Assembly: GCF_024168825.1 (NCBI RefSeq)
Contig: NZ_JALJWH010000001.1
Location: 4,402,001-4,466,000, forward strand
DNA length: 64,000 nt
Direction of reading: 5' to 3'
DNA from: Paenarthrobacter sp. A20
Lineage (GTDB): Bacteria; Actinomycetota; Actinomycetes; Actinomycetales; Micrococcaceae
Position 1 is the stretch's first letter; every line of letters starts with the position of its first letter. A model generated the notes under the pieces. That model was not told the origin of the DNA. It saw only the letters and a program-made list of their open reading frames with translations, and ran no database searches. Made by a program: the position numbers and the translations under genes. Positions 1-9,374 of this stretch are shown here, piece after piece.

Positions 1-1
1 C

Positions 2-835
2 CTGGCATCCGCCCTTCGCTCCAACAGCGCTCGTGGGCAGTGGGGCGAAGTTCAGCTCCGCCGGGTAGTGGAAGCCTCGGGAATGCTGCGGCACGTGGAC
101 TTCCATGAGCAGGTTCATTCCGGCCGAACCGAGAACACGCTGCGCCCTGACCTTGTGGTCCAGCTGCCCGGCGGCAAACAACTGGTAGTGGACGCCAAGG
201 TACCACTGGGATCCTACCTCGCAGCCCAGGAACAGCTGCACGGCGACGGGTCCTTTGGTGAATCCGTAGCACCCGCCAGCAACCATGACTCAAAGACGTT
301 GCTGGCGCACCACGCCAAAGCCCTGAAAGCCCATATCGATGCTTTGGCGGGCAAAAAGTACTGGGACATCCCGGGGAACTCACCCGAATTGGTGATCTGC
401 TTCCTTCCGGCAGAATCCATCCTGGCGTCAGCCCTCGAGGCAGACCCGGCCCTGCTGGAATATGCCCTCTCCCGGAATGTCGTATTGGCGTCGCCTGGAA
501 CCTTGTTGGCCGTCCTCAAGTCGGTGGCGTTCACCTGGCGCCAGGATGTGCTCACGGACAGCGCCCACGAGCTGTTCGAGCTCGCCAAGCAGCTCTACGA
601 GCGCATGGGGACACTGGGTGAAAATGTCGGCAAGCTGGGTAGCTCGCTGAAGACGTCCGTAGATCGTTACAACGCGATGGTAGGAACCCTTGAAGCCCGT
701 GTCCTCCCGACGGCACGAAAGCTCAACACCATGGACGATGCCGGCCTTGCCGCGCCCATGTCAGTAGAGGCAGTCCCACGGGCCTTGGCAGCCCCTGAAC
801 TGCTGGCCGAGGACGCCGAAGAGTCTGCGGCTTAA
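2..835 (+). CDS. rmuC: RmuC family DNA recombination protein (5' end outside window)
   Basis: The reading frame is open from base 2, so the window starts inside the gene; the GTG at 68 is internal. The visible 277 residues carry the conserved RmuC core: RGQWGEVQLRRVVE at the left edge, then the LVVDAKVPL segment and the IPGNSPELVICFLPAE segment, which belong to a PD-(D/E)XK nuclease-like fold. RmuC proteins are usually 350-500 residues with an N-terminal coiled coil, which must lie upstream here. The family limits inversions at short inverted repeats in E. coli; its biochemical role remains poorly defined. The gene converges on ispH, and a shared hairpin lies between them. Confidence 0.93.
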   Translation: MASALRSNSARGQWGEVQLRRVVEASGMLRHVDFHEQVHSGRTENTLRPDLVVQLPGGKQLVVDAKVPLGSYLAAQEQLHGDGSFGESVAPASNHDSKTLLAHHAKALKAHIDALAGKKYWDIPGNSPELVICFLPAESILASALEADPALLEYALSRNVVLASPGTLLAVLKSVAFTWRQDVLTDSAHELFELAKQLYERMGTLGENVGKLGSSLKTSVDRYNAMVGTLEARVLPTARKLNTMDDAGLAAPMSVEAVPRALAAPELLAEDAEESAA

Positions 836-839
836 CGCA

Positions 840-890
840 CTGGCCCGCAGTGGGCCGCTTCCCCGGAGGGCAGCGACCACTGCGGGCCAG
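840..890. terminator. Hairpin between rmuC and ispH, likely bidirectional terminator
   Basis: A perfect 14-bp inverted repeat (CTGGCCCGCAGTGG at 840-853, its complement at 877-890) with a 23-nt spacer is followed on the + strand by ATTCTTTTTG. It sits between two convergent stop codons, which fits a Rho-independent terminator for rmuC and possibly for ispH as well. Confidence 0.75.
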
Positions 891-920
891 ATTCTTTTTG
901 TCTGTTGTGTGGCGAAGACG

Positions 921-2006
921 TTATGACGTCGAGCGGTTTCCCCGGCCGCCGAGCGCGCGTGTCACGTCGCCGGCTTTCTTCAGGGTGGCCCGCAGCTCCT
1001 TGGGAAGGGAGAACAGGAGGTCTTCTTCGGCAGTCACCACTTCCTGCACGTCGCCGTAGCCGTAGTCGGCCAACAGGCGCAGCACATCTTTGACGAGCAC
1101 TTCCGGAACAGAGGCCCCGGACGTCACACCAACGGTGGCCACTCCTTCGAACCATGCTTCGTCCACTTCATTGGCAAAGTCGACTCGATATGAGCTCTTG
1201 GCGCCATATTCGAGGGCAACTTCAACCAGTCGGACCGAGTTGGAAGAGTTGGCTGAACCCACAACGATGACAAGGTCAGCTTGGGGGGCAATCTTTTTGA
1301 TGGCCACCTGCCGATTGGTGGTGGCGTAGCAAATGTCGTCGCTGGGCGGATCCTGCAGGGTCGGGAACCGATCCTTCAGGAGGCGGACAGTCTCCATTGT
1401 TTCGTCCACACTCAGCGTCGTCTGTGACAGCCAGATGGTCTTCTCGGGATCCCGGACCGTGACCTTGTCTACCTCGTGCGGACCGTTGATGATCTGGATG
1501 TGCTCCGGGGCCTCACCGGCTGTTCCTTCGACTTCCTCATGACCCTCGTGGCCGATGAGCAGGATGTCGTAGTCTTCCTTGGCGAAGCGGACAGCTTCTT
1601 TGTGGACTTTCGTCACCAAAGGGCAAGTGGCGTCGATGGTGCGGAGACCTCGGTCCTCTGCGGACTGGACCACGGCAGGGGAAACTCCGTGCGCAGAGAA
1701 GATGACAAGAGCGCCCTCGGGGACCTCGTCTGTTTCCTCGACGAAGATGGCTCCTTGTTCTTCCAGGGAGCTGACCACATGGACGTTGTGGACGATCTGT
1801 TTGCGGACGTAAACCGGGGGCCCATAGTGCTCAAGGGCTTTTTCGACGGCGATGACGGCCCTGTCCACTCCAGCGCAGTACCCGCGCGGGGCGGCCAGCA
1901 GAACCTTCTTGGGACCCGTGACGGGGGCCGCTGCCTGTACCTCTTCGGGAGAACGCCGTCTGCGCGGCACCGTGGGCATAGGAATGGAAACTGCTGTGCT
2001 GGTCAT
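921..2006 (-). CDS. ispH: 4-hydroxy-3-methylbut-2-enyl diphosphate reductase
   Basis: Last enzyme of the MEP isoprenoid pathway: it reduces HMBPP to IPP and DMAPP with a [4Fe-4S] cluster in the cytoplasm. All three cluster cysteines are visible, at about residues 44 (RGYCAGV), 128 (DATCPLV) and 226 ([11 protein letters not shown]), together with the substrate-binding HNxHVV and SAHGVS segments and the late [13 protein letters not shown] region (here [10 protein letters not shown]). The 361-residue length is normal for actinobacteria; about 30 N-terminal residues are a poorly conserved extension, so a slightly later start is possible. It lies 24 bp downstream of a membrane-protein gene on the same strand and may be co-transcribed with it. 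Confidence 0.97.
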   Translation of the reverse strand: MTSTAVSIPMPTVPRRRRSPEEVQAAAPVTGPKKVLLAAPRGYCAGVDRAVIAVEKALEHYGPPVYVRKQIVHNVHVVSSLEEQGAIFVEETDEVPEGALVIFSAHGVSPAVVQSAEDRGLRTIDATCPLVTKVHKEAVRFAKEDYDILLIGHEGHEEVEGTAGEAPEHIQIINGPHEVDKVTVRDPEKTIWLSQTTLSVDETMETVRLLKDRFPTLQDPPSDDICYATTNRQVAIKKIAPQADLVIVVGSANSSNSVRLVEVALEYGAKSSYRVDFANEVDEAWFEGVATVGVTSGASVPEVLVKDVLRLLADYGYGDVQEVVTAEEDLLFSLPKELRATLKKAGDVTRALGGRGNRSTS

Positions 2007-2030
2007 CCCTCCATGCTACCGGCCCGGTCT

Positions 2031-2894
2031 TTAGCTCCGGGCCGAACGTGACCCTCGTCGCCCTGACACCGCGGAAGCTATGACGCCAACCACCAAGACA
2101 GCCCCGGATGTGACTGCTGCGATCAGGACCCACTGGCCAAAACCTGTCCGCGCCGCAGTGAGGAACTCCTGCTTGAACAGTTCTGCCACACCATTGGCGC
2201 TGGCAAGGTTTCCGATCATCCCGCCAGCCAGATCCGCCCCTGCCGTCCATAGTGCCGCAAGTGCGAGTCCGCCGAGCCCCAGGAACACCAGGACCAGCGA
2301 GCGTCGGCGGGCGGCGACGAAGGCCAGGAGTGCCGCCACTAAGGCGCCGGCAGCGGCTACCCACCACAGGGGTGCGAAGGCAGAAACGCGCTCAACGAGT
2401 TGCCGGTGCGAAGGCTCCCCCAAAGAGACAAGGCTCTCAGCGGGAACATCAAGCCTGATCCGCGTAGCCTCGGCAAAATGATCGCGAATCAGCCTCACCA
2501 GTGGCCCTATATCCAGGACCAGGGCCGTGGAAGAAGCCGATTCCTCCGCTTGCGTGGCTGCTCCGAAGTTCAGCCTGTGGCTGTTCCGAACCGTTTCCTC
2601 CCAGGCTTGGGGGTAGTCGCTCCACGATTGCATGCCCGTGGCCGCATTCCGGAGCGCATCGGCCGCCAGGGACTGGATCGGCCCGGGAAGGTCCACCGAG
2701 GATTCGAAGGTGCCTACGGCGGCGGTTGCAAGGCGGCTCTGGAAGTCGGGATCGTTGCCCAACGCTCCCGCGATGCGAACGAAGCCCTCTTCCTTGACGA
2801 TGTTCTGGTCTACCCACGCTGCTGGCACGGCGACGGCCGTCAGCAGAACGGCGAGGACCACTCCCAATGCTGAAACAAAAGTACGCAAGGTCAT
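2031..2894 (-). CDS. Conserved actinobacterial membrane protein, function unknown
   Basis: Predicted 287-residue protein with one N-terminal membrane segment (about residues 5-26), an extracytoplasmic region of about 150 residues, and three further hydrophobic stretches in the last third, ending in a basic tail. I recognise no enzymatic motif. I place the start at the ATG ending at 2894, immediately before the first membrane segment; a longer in-frame reading reaches 3077 but its first 60 residues look non-coding and would run into the divergent xseA start. The gene precedes ispH by 24 bp on the same strand. A structural or cell-envelope role is only a guess. Confidence 0.7.
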   Translation of the reverse strand: MTLRTFVSALGVVLAVLLTAVAVPAAWVDQNIVKEEGFVRIAGALGNDPDFQSRLATAAVGTFESSVDLPGPIQSLAADALRNAATGMQSWSDYPQAWEETVRNSHRLNFGAATQAEESASSTALVLDIGPLVRLIRDHFAEATRIRLDVPAESLVSLGEPSHRQLVERVSAFAPLWWVAAAGALVAALLAFVAARRRSLVLVFLGLGGLALAALWTAGADLAGGMIGNLASANGVAELFKQEFLTAARTGFGQWVLIAAVTSGAVLVVGVIASAVSGRRGSRSARS

Positions 2895-3076
2895 CCTCGG
2901 GGCTCGGGGGCTGTGCCACCATCCTAGGTCTGTCCACATGATAGGAAAAATGTCGGGGCCCGGCACTAAAGCTATGGATAGAGTTGGAAAGCGGCCGGCA
3001 CCCAAGGCCGCATCCCTGAGCGAGGACAAAACCATGCTGCAACAATCACGGACACCGGAACAGGCACGGACCGCCA

Positions 3077-4354
3077 ATGTCCGCTGAAGCGACGCCCGAA
3101 TCCACCTTGCCGGGGACAGCTGCCGAAACCAGCCCTGATAATCCCTGGCCGCTGCAACTCCTGTCCAGGAAGCTCAAGGCGCACATCGAACGGGCGCCTG
3201 CGGCATGGATCGAGGGACAGGTCATTGAGCTGAACCGTCGGGGTGGAAACGCATTCCTGACGCTGCGTGACGTTGACGCCGAGATTTCCCTGCCGGCATC
3301 CGTGTGGTCCACGGTGCTGGACCGCCAAAAGGTTCCCTTGGAACGCGGGTCCCGCGTGGTCGCCTTGGTCAAGGCGGACTTCTGGGTCAAAACAGGTCGG
3401 CTGAACATGTCAGTGAAGGACATCCGTCCAGTTGGCCTGGGTGACCTGCTGGCGCGGATCGAACGGCTGAGGCAGGCGTTGGCTGCCGAGGGACTCTTCG
3501 CTGATTCCCGGAAACGCAAGTTGCCTCTCCTCCCCCACCGCATCGGACTCATCACCGGCCGGGACTCGGACGCCAAGAAGGATGTCCTGCGCAATGCAGC
3601 CTTGCGTTGGCCGGCAGTTGAGTTCGACGTCCGCGAAGTTGCCGTCCAAGGCAACACCGCTGTTTCCCAGATCATCGCAGCGCTGAAGAAGCTGGATGCG
3701 GATCCCCATGTGGATGTCATTGTCATCGCCCGAGGTGGCGGGGCGCTGGAAGATCTCCTCCCCTTCAGCAACGAGGACCTCATCCGCGCTGTTTCAGCGG
3801 CAACAACGCCAATTGTCAGCGCTATCGGCCATGAGGCTGACCGTCCCATCCTGGACGACGTCGCGGACCTCCGCGCTTCCACCCCCACCGATGCCGCCAA
3901 ACGGATCGTTCCTGATGTCGCAGAAGAATTGGCCATGGTGCGCCAGGCCCGCGATCACCTCCGCCGCAGCGTTGGCCGGATGGTGGACAGGGAGACAGAC
4001 CGGCTCCATGCCTTAAGGTCCCGACCGGTTTTGGCTACCCCGGCTTCGATGGTCGACGCCCGCGCAGACGACATCCACCGGCTGCAACGGCGTTCCCATT
4101 CAGCTGTGAGCACTGCGGTCGTCCGCGCCCTGGATCAGGTGCAACACCTGAGGGCACAAGTGCGGGCATTGTCTCCGCAGAAAACACTGGACCGCGGTTA
4201 TGCCGTGGTCCAAATCGTCGGCGAGGACCAAGCAGGGCACACGGTGGTCAGCAGCCCTGAAGAGGCGCCAGAGGGCACCGCACTTGCCATCCGCGTAGCT
4301 GACGGTCGATTCCGCGCAGTATCCAGCGGCCAAGGACAAGTCGCCGAACGCTGA
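3077..4354 (+). CDS. xseA: Exodeoxyribonuclease VII large subunit
   Basis: Catalytic subunit of exonuclease VII, a cytoplasmic single-strand-specific nuclease acting in both directions in DNA repair. An N-terminal OB-fold DNA-binding domain (about residues 20-125, containing [10 protein letters not shown]) is followed by the catalytic domain with [32 protein letters not shown] and [19 protein letters not shown], all hallmarks of the family. A helical region and a short C-terminal DRGYAVV segment complete the 425-residue protein. The small subunit gene follows 42 bp later, as is usual. The ribosome site before the ATG is weak. Confidence 0.97.
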   Translation: MSAEATPESTLPGTAAETSPDNPWPLQLLSRKLKAHIERAPAAWIEGQVIELNRRGGNAFLTLRDVDAEISLPASVWSTVLDRQKVPLERGSRVVALVKADFWVKTGRLNMSVKDIRPVGLGDLLARIERLRQALAAEGLFADSRKRKLPLLPHRIGLITGRDSDAKKDVLRNAALRWPAVEFDVREVAVQGNTAVSQIIAALKKLDADPHVDVIVIARGGGALEDLLPFSNEDLIRAVSAATTPIVSAIGHEADRPILDDVADLRASTPTDAAKRIVPDVAEELAMVRQARDHLRRSVGRMVDRETDRLHALRSRPVLATPASMVDARADDIHRLQRRSHSAVSTAVVRALDQVQHLRAQVRALSPQKTLDRGYAVVQIVGEDQAGHTVVSSPEEAPEGTALAIRVADGRFRAVSSGQGQVAER

Positions 4355-4395
4355 CACGGCAGAACCCAACGTCACTCCCAACCACAAAGGACATC

Positions 4396-4653
4396 ATGAC
4401 TGAAAACACTCCAGCGGACCCTTCACCGGAGTCCCTCGACTCTCTGAGTTACGAAGAAGCCCGTGAGCAACTTGTCAGCGTAGTGGGCCGCTTGGAAGCG
4501 GGCGGTGCCACCTTGGAAGAGTCCTTGGCGCTCTGGGAACGGGGCGAAGCCTTGGCCAAGCGGTGTGAGGACTGGCTTGAGGGCGCACGCAAGCGCCTGG
4601 CGACCGCAAGAGATGCTGGCAACGACGCCGGGGCTGCCGCCAGCTCCGGCTAA
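4396..4653 (+). CDS. xseB: Exodeoxyribonuclease VII small subunit
   Basis: 85-residue helical partner of XseA. The family pattern [18 protein letters not shown], then [18 protein letters not shown], then [12 protein letters not shown] is present almost in full. The protein binds the large subunit to form the multi-subunit exonuclease. The gene lies directly after xseA, indicating a two-gene operon, and converges on the PPK2 gene. Confidence 0.96.
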   Translation: MTENTPADPSPESLDSLSYEEAREQLVSVVGRLEAGGATLEESLALWERGEALAKRCEDWLEGARKRLATARDAGNDAGAAASSG

Positions 4654-4690
4654 CAGCTGCGGGACGCTACCAGTCGCGGGAGCGAATGGC

Positions 4691-5545
4691 TTAGGACTCC
4701 ATGACGAGGGCGCGCTCCTCGGCGACGTCGAAATTTGCCTTGGGCCAGTCCAGCTGCAGCCCCCCGAGGGCATCCAACAGCAGTTGCTGCACTGCGATGC
4801 GCGCGTACCACTTCTTGTTGGCAGGTACCACGTGCCACGGAGCAGTTTCCGTTGAGGTCTTCTCGAAGGCCACGCTATAGGCGTCCATATAGTCATCCCA
4901 GAAGGCCCGCTCGGCGAGGTCCGTCCGACTGTATTTCCAGTGCTTGGTGGGATCGTCAAGCCTGGCAATGAGTCGCCTCTTTTGCTCGTCCTTGCTGATA
5001 TTGAGCATGACTTTGACCACGGTGGTTCCCTGCTCGGCAAGACGGGCTTCGAAGTCATTAATCGCGGCATACCGGCGCTCCAGCTCGGAAGCGTCGGCCC
5101 ATTCGTGGACGCGATGAATCAGGACGTCCTCGTACTGTGAACGGTCAAAGACTCCCACCATTCCAGCAGCAGGGACTTGCTTCTCGATCCTCCACAGGAA
5201 GTCGTGCGACTTTTCCTCGTCAGTTGGGGCCTTGAACGCGGATACTTGAACGCCTTGCACATCCATGGCGCCCACTACGTGGCTGACAATGCCACCTTTC
5301 CCGGCGGTGTCCATGGCTTGGAGTATCAACAGGAGCCGTTTCCCGCTGCCCGCCCTGCCCTCGGCAAAGAGCTTTTCCTGCAGCTCCGCCAGCCGCGCAT
5401 CCTGTGCCTCCAGCAGCGCTTTGCCATCCGTTTTCCCACCGGTGTAGCCGGGGGTGGATTCAGGATCAACGCCTGCCAGCGAAAACCCAGGCCCCACTCT
5501 CAGTACCTCGGCCGGACTTTTGGCGAACTCAACTGCTGCAGCCAT
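4691..5545 (-). CDS. PPK2-family polyphosphate kinase / polyphosphate:nucleotide phosphotransferase
   Basis: Transfers phosphate between polyphosphate and nucleotides. The 284-residue protein has a PPK2 fold: Walker A-like MDTAGKGG at about residues 78-85, the lid/Walker B region with FDRSQYEDVL near residue 135, and a conserved TSTETAPWHVVPANKKWYAR segment. The length and lack of a second domain fit single-domain PPK2 enzymes. Preference for ADP, AMP or GDP cannot be read from sequence here. It follows the aminotransferase gene on the same strand after a 54-bp gap containing a short hairpin, so it may be transcribed separately. Confidence 0.93.
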   Translation of the reverse strand: MAAAVEFAKSPAEVLRVGPGFSLAGVDPESTPGYTGGKTDGKALLEAQDARLAELQEKLFAEGRAGSGKRLLLILQAMDTAGKGGIVSHVVGAMDVQGVQVSAFKAPTDEEKSHDFLWRIEKQVPAAGMVGVFDRSQYEDVLIHRVHEWADASELERRYAAINDFEARLAEQGTTVVKVMLNISKDEQKRRLIARLDDPTKHWKYSRTDLAERAFWDDYMDAYSVAFEKTSTETAPWHVVPANKKWYARIAVQQLLLDALGGLQLDWPKANFDVAEERALVMES

Positions 5546-5564
5546 TGACGTGCCCTTTCTGCCA

Positions 5565-5587
5565 GGCCGCGCCCCCGTGGCGCGGCC
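5565..5587 (-). terminator. Short GC-rich hairpin between aminotransferase and PPK2 genes
   Basis: An 8-bp perfect inverted repeat (GGCCGCGC at 5565-5572, GCGCGGCC at 5580-5587) with a 7-nt loop lies in the gap between the two minus-strand genes. No T-run follows on the minus strand, so attenuation or a partial terminator is possible but uncertain. Confidence 0.4.
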
Positions 5588-5599
5588 ATGGACCTCAGG

Positions 5600-6820
5600 C
5601 TAATTGCCCGGGTACCTCGACAGGAAGTCCGCCATGCGGCCAATTGCCTCTTCGATGTCCTTCACGTTGGGCAATGTCACCATTCGGAAGTGGTCCGGGC
5701 GCACCCAGTTGAACGCCCTCCCGTGTGACACCAGGATTTTCTGTTCCTTCAACAGGTCAAGGACAAACTTCTCGTCGTCGCGGATGTGATAGACCTCGGG
5801 GTCCAGTTTGGGGAACAGGTACAGTGCTCCCCTGGCCTGCTGGGTGCTGACTCCGGGGATGGCATTCAACAGATCGTAGGCCTTGTTGCGTTGTTCAAGG
5901 AGCCTGCCGCCGGGCAGGATGAGGTCGTTGATGCTCTGGTAGCCACCAAGCGCCGTTTGGATGGCGTGCTGGGCAGGAACATTGGCACACAAACGCATGT
6001 TGGCCAGCAGGTTGATGCCTTCAAGGTAATCGGCGGCATCCTTCTTGGGCCCCGAGATGGCCATCCAGCCAGCGCGGTAGCCACAGACCCGGTAGGCCTT
6101 GGACAGGCCACTGAACGTCAGGCACAGGACATCGTCACCGGTGAGCCCGGCGAGGTTGATGTGAACAGCGTCCTCGTACAGGATTTTCTCGTAGATTTCA
6201 TCGGCGAAAAGCACCAGGCCGTGTTTTTCGGCGAGGGCGACAATCTTCTTGAGCGTCTCTTCCGGGTACACCGCGCCCGTGGGATTGTTGGGGTTGATCA
6301 CCACAATTCCCTTGGTCCGGGGCGTGATCTTGGCTTCCATGTCCTCAAGGTCAGGCTGCCAGCCGGAGTCTTCATCACAGAGGTAGTGCACTGGGCGCCC
6401 GCCGGCCAAGGCGACCGAAGCCGTCCACAGCGGATAGTCCGGTGTGGGAATCAGGACCTCGTCGCCATCTTCAAGGAGGGCCATGAGGGACATGGTGATG
6501 AGCTCGCTGACACCATTGCCAAGGTAAATGTCATCAACGTGGATGTTCTGGATGCCGCGGGTCTGGTAGTACTGCGACACGGCCGTCCGGGCAGAGAAAA
6601 TACCGCGGGAATCGCTGTAACCCTGGGCATTTGGCAGGTGGCGGATCATGTCCACCAAGATGGCGTCAGGCGCTTCAAAACCAAAAGGGGCCGGGTTTCC
6701 GATGTTCAGTTTGAGGATCCGGTGACCCTCCGCCTCCATCTGCTGGGCGGCCTGAAGAATCGGTCCACGGATGTCGTAAAGGACATTATGAAGCTTGGTG
6801 GACTGCTTGAATTTCGCCAT
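5600..6820 (-). CDS. alaA: PLP-dependent aminotransferase, AlaA (glutamate-pyruvate transaminase) type
   Basis: Class I/II aminotransferase of the AlaA/YfbQ branch, which makes alanine from pyruvate and glutamate. The PLP-binding lysine is at about residue 241 in FSGLSKAYRVCGYRAGW; NPNNPTGAVY (substrate carboxylate and cofactor contacts), ADEIYEKILYED and the C-terminal PDHFRMVTLP arginine segment are present. The opening segment KLHNVLYDIRGPIL and the 406-residue length match AlaA closely. PPK2 lies downstream on the same strand. Confidence 0.93.
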   Translation of the reverse strand: MAKFKQSTKLHNVLYDIRGPILQAAQQMEAEGHRILKLNIGNPAPFGFEAPDAILVDMIRHLPNAQGYSDSRGIFSARTAVSQYYQTRGIQNIHVDDIYLGNGVSELITMSLMALLEDGDEVLIPTPDYPLWTASVALAGGRPVHYLCDEDSGWQPDLEDMEAKITPRTKGIVVINPNNPTGAVYPEETLKKIVALAEKHGLVLFADEIYEKILYEDAVHINLAGLTGDDVLCLTFSGLSKAYRVCGYRAGWMAISGPKKDAADYLEGINLLANMRLCANVPAQHAIQTALGGYQSINDLILPGGRLLEQRNKAYDLLNAIPGVSTQQARGALYLFPKLDPEVYHIRDDEKFVLDLLKEQKILVSHGRAFNWVRPDHFRMVTLPNVKDIEEAIGRMADFLSRYPGN

Positions 6821-6877
6821 CCCTCAAATATGCCACACGGGTGATGGACTTTAGCTGAGACTTAACTCACATATACG

Positions 6878-6921
6878 ACGACGGCGGTGACGGTCCCACG
6901 CGGGTCCGTCACCGCCGTCGT
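6878..6921 (-). terminator. Strong terminator after the osmoprotectant transporter operon
   Basis: A perfect 16-bp inverted repeat (ACGACGGCGGTGACGG at 6878-6893, complement at 6906-6921) with a 12-nt loop lies just past the stop codon of the substrate-binding protein gene. On the + strand it is followed by GGTTTTAG; on the minus strand no long T-run is seen, so the hairpin itself is the main evidence. Confidence 0.7.
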
Positions 6922-6940
6922 ACGCGGTTTTAGTCAGGCG

Positions 6941-7897
6941 TTACTTGACGATGCCCTTGTCCTTCAGCCATGCGGCTGCTGCATCCTTGGGTGCCTGCTT
7001 CTGGTCGCCGCTGACCGCACGGTTCAGGTTGATCAGGTCATCGGTGGTCAGGATCTTGGAGACGTTGTTGAGCGCTTCCTTGGCCTTGTCCGTCATCTTG
7101 GCCTCCTTGACCAGCGGCAGGACCTGCTGGGCCTTGAAGTTGTTCTTCGGGTCTTCAAGGACCACGAGGTCGTTATCTGCGATGGAAGGCGTGGTGGTGT
7201 AGATGTCGGCCACCTGGACCTTGTCCTCCAGAAGGGCTTGGAGGGTCAGGTTGCCGCCGCCGTCGCTGAAGGGCTGGAGGCCCTTGAGCTCGCAACCATA
7301 GTTGGCCTTCAGCCCCGGGAAGCCGTAGGCACGCGTTTCAAACGTTGCCGGAGCCGCCATGGTGAAGTCCTTGCAGACCTTGGCCAAGTCCTCGATGGAC
7401 TTGAGCTGGTACTTCTCAGCCGTGGCCTTGGTAACCACCATGGCGTCCTTGGACTCGGCCTTCGCCGGCTCCAGGACGGCGAGTCCCTCCGGAAGCTTGC
7501 CTGGGAGGGCCTTATAAACATCCTCCGCGGAAACTTCCTTTGCTTCGGTGTCCACAAAGGAGAGCAGGTTGCCGGAGTAGTCCGGGACGAGGTCGACGGA
7601 GCCATCCTGGACGGCCTTGAAGTAGATTTCGCGCGAACCGATATTCGGCTTGGACGTGGCCGTCAGACCTGCGGCGTTGAGAGCGCCGACGTAGATCTCG
7701 GCGATGACCTGGCTCTCCGGGAAGTCGGCCGAACCGACAACCAGGGAGCCGCCGGCAGCGGAGCCGCTCGGCGCAGAGGTGGAGGGCGTGGCCAACGGGC
7801 TGCCGCCACACGCGCTCAATGCGAGGGCTACACCCAGTCCAGCTGCGAGGCCGCCGAGACCACGGCGCGTAAGGGTCATGGGAACGGGATTTTTCAT
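6941..7897 (-). CDS. Osmoprotectant ABC transporter, substrate-binding lipoprotein
   Basis: 318-residue extracytoplasmic receptor for glycine betaine, choline or carnitine-type solutes. The N-terminus is a lipoprotein signal: positively charged RR, a hydrophobic run, and lipobox ALSACGG, so the mature protein is probably anchored by the cysteine near residue 30. The OpuAC-type fold is shown by VVGSADFPESQVIAEIY, NIGSREIYFKAVQDGSVDLV and VPDYSGNLLSF. The start overlaps the stop of the upstream permease gene by 4 bp, so it is the last gene of a tightly coupled four-gene operon. Exact ligand cannot be told from sequence. Confidence 0.92.
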   Translation of the reverse strand: MKNPVPMTLTRRGLGGLAAGLGVALALSACGGSPLATPSTSAPSGSAAGGSLVVGSADFPESQVIAEIYVGALNAAGLTATSKPNIGSREIYFKAVQDGSVDLVPDYSGNLLSFVDTEAKEVSAEDVYKALPGKLPEGLAVLEPAKAESKDAMVVTKATAEKYQLKSIEDLAKVCKDFTMAAPATFETRAYGFPGLKANYGCELKGLQPFSDGGGNLTLQALLEDKVQVADIYTTTPSIADNDLVVLEDPKNNFKAQQVLPLVKEAKMTDKAKEALNNVSKILTTDDLINLNRAVSGDQKQAPKDAAAAWLKDKGIVK

Positions 7898-8637
7898 GGT
7901 GTACCTCCTTGAACGGCAGCCCCTGCGGGAGCTGTGGCTGTGAGATCATCGGCCGCCTTCTGGCGGCCGCTTGAGTCGAGGGTCAGGCCGGGCGAGAGGA
8001 TAAGCCTCTGCACGCCGGCAAGGATAAGGTCCACGGCGATGGCCAGCCCTGCAATGAGCAACGAACCGCCGAGCATTCGGGGGAAATCCTGCAGGACAAG
8101 TCCGTCAAACAGGTAACGCCCCAGCCCACCCAGCGGCAGGTAAGCCACCACTGAAACAGTCGCGATGACCTGCAGAACCGCCGTGCGGATGCCGCCGAAC
8201 ATCACCTGGAGGCCATTGGGTAATTCCACCCGGAACAGGATCTGGAGTTCGGTCATGCCCATGGCCCGGGCGGCGTCCACCACGGTGGCATCGACGCTGG
8301 AGATGCCGGCGTACGTGCCTGCCAGCAGCGGCGGAACCGTAAGAATGACAAGGGCCCACACAGGCGGCATCAAGCCGGTGCCGGCGAGCAAGGCGAAAAG
8401 GACCAGCAAACCCAGTGTTGGGAGGGCGCGAAGTGCCCCGGCAACTGCAACAGCGACTACCCGGCCGCGGCCCGTGTGCCCGATGTAGAGACCGATAGGC
8501 ATTGCGATGGCGGCTGCGATGAGGAGCACCAGCGCGCTGTACTGGAGGTGTTCCAGTATCCGGGTGGGAATTCCGCCGCTCCCTGTCCAGTGGGAGGGAT
8601 CGGTCAGCCAGGCAATGGTCTCGGCGAAGATGTTCAT
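7894..8637 (-). CDS. Osmoprotectant ABC transporter permease (OpuCB/OpuCD type)
   Basis: 247-residue inner-membrane subunit with about six hydrophobic segments. The permease-ATPase contact loop is in the ARAMGMTELQILFRVELPNG segment, where the EAA-type motif is typical for OpuC permeases. The start overlaps the preceding permease gene by 4 bp (ATGA) and its end overlaps the binding-protein gene by 4 bp, which argues for translational coupling. It likely forms a heterodimeric channel with the permease encoded directly upstream. Confidence 0.92.
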   Translation of the reverse strand: MNIFAETIAWLTDPSHWTGSGGIPTRILEHLQYSALVLLIAAAIAMPIGLYIGHTGRGRVVAVAVAGALRALPTLGLLVLFALLAGTGLMPPVWALVILTVPPLLAGTYAGISSVDATVVDAARAMGMTELQILFRVELPNGLQVMFGGIRTAVLQVIATVSVVAYLPLGGLGRYLFDGLVLQDFPRMLGGSLLIAGLAIAVDLILAGVQRLILSPGLTLDSSGRQKAADDLTATAPAGAAVQGGTP

Positions 8638-9374
8638 GCGGATGCCCCCGGATCGGGGCGAAGGGCTGCGTGCTGGGTGGCAGGTCCTGCTTTGGGCTCG
8701 GTAACGAGGGTATTGGCATCCGGCCGGTTCGGCTTACCGCCGGCCGCCCGCGTCCAAGGAGTCAGAAGGCGCTCCAGAACCACCAGGACAGCATCCATCA
8801 GCAGTGCAAGCACCAGAATCGCGATAATACCCACCACCACTTCGGTGATAAACGTGCGCTGGAGCCCGTCGGTGAACAGGAACCCGAGATTGCCCACCCC
8901 GAGCAGCGCAGCGACGCTGACCAGAGAGATGTTGCTGACAGAGACGACCCGCAGGCCTGCAAACATCACGGGCAGCGACAACGGGAGATCCACTTGGAAG
9001 AAGCGGGCCAGGGGTTTGAAGCCCATGGCGACGGCAGCGTTGCGGAGATCGTCGTCCACGGAGTCGAAGGCGTCCATGGCCGCACGGACCAGCAAGGCGA
9101 CAGCATAGATGGTCAACGCCACCACAACGTTCAGCGGATCCAGGATCCGGGTGCCCAGGACGGTGGGGAGAATGATGAACAGTGCCAGGGAGGGAATGGT
9201 GTAGAGCAACGACGTGGCCGTGGCCACGACGGACCTGAGCGTGCTGTTGCGCCTGGCCAGCTGGGCCAACGGGATGGAAATCAACAAGCCAAGGATCATG
9301 GGAATGAGGGCAAGCACCATGTGCTGGCCCGCCAGGCCCAGGACCATGCCACTGTTATTGAGGAACCACTCCAT
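8634..9374 (-). CDS. Osmoprotectant ABC transporter permease (second subunit)
   Basis: 246-residue membrane protein with about six hydrophobic segments and an EAA-like loop in NAAVAMGFKPLARFFQVDLP. It resembles OpuCB/YehY-type permeases. The start codon ATG at 9372-9374 abuts the stop of the ATPase gene. The last 40 residues are a hydrophilic tail rich in Pro and Ala that is not part of the channel domain. Confidence 0.92.
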   Translation of the reverse strand: MEWFLNNSGMVLGLAGQHMVLALIPMILGLLISIPLAQLARRNSTLRSVVATATSLLYTIPSLALFIILPTVLGTRILDPLNVVVALTIYAVALLVRAAMDAFDSVDDDLRNAAVAMGFKPLARFFQVDLPLSLPVMFAGLRVVSVSNISLVSVAALLGVGNLGFLFTDGLQRTFITEVVVGIIAILVLALLMDAVLVVLERLLTPWTRAAGGKPNRPDANTLVTEPKAGPATQHAALRPDPGASA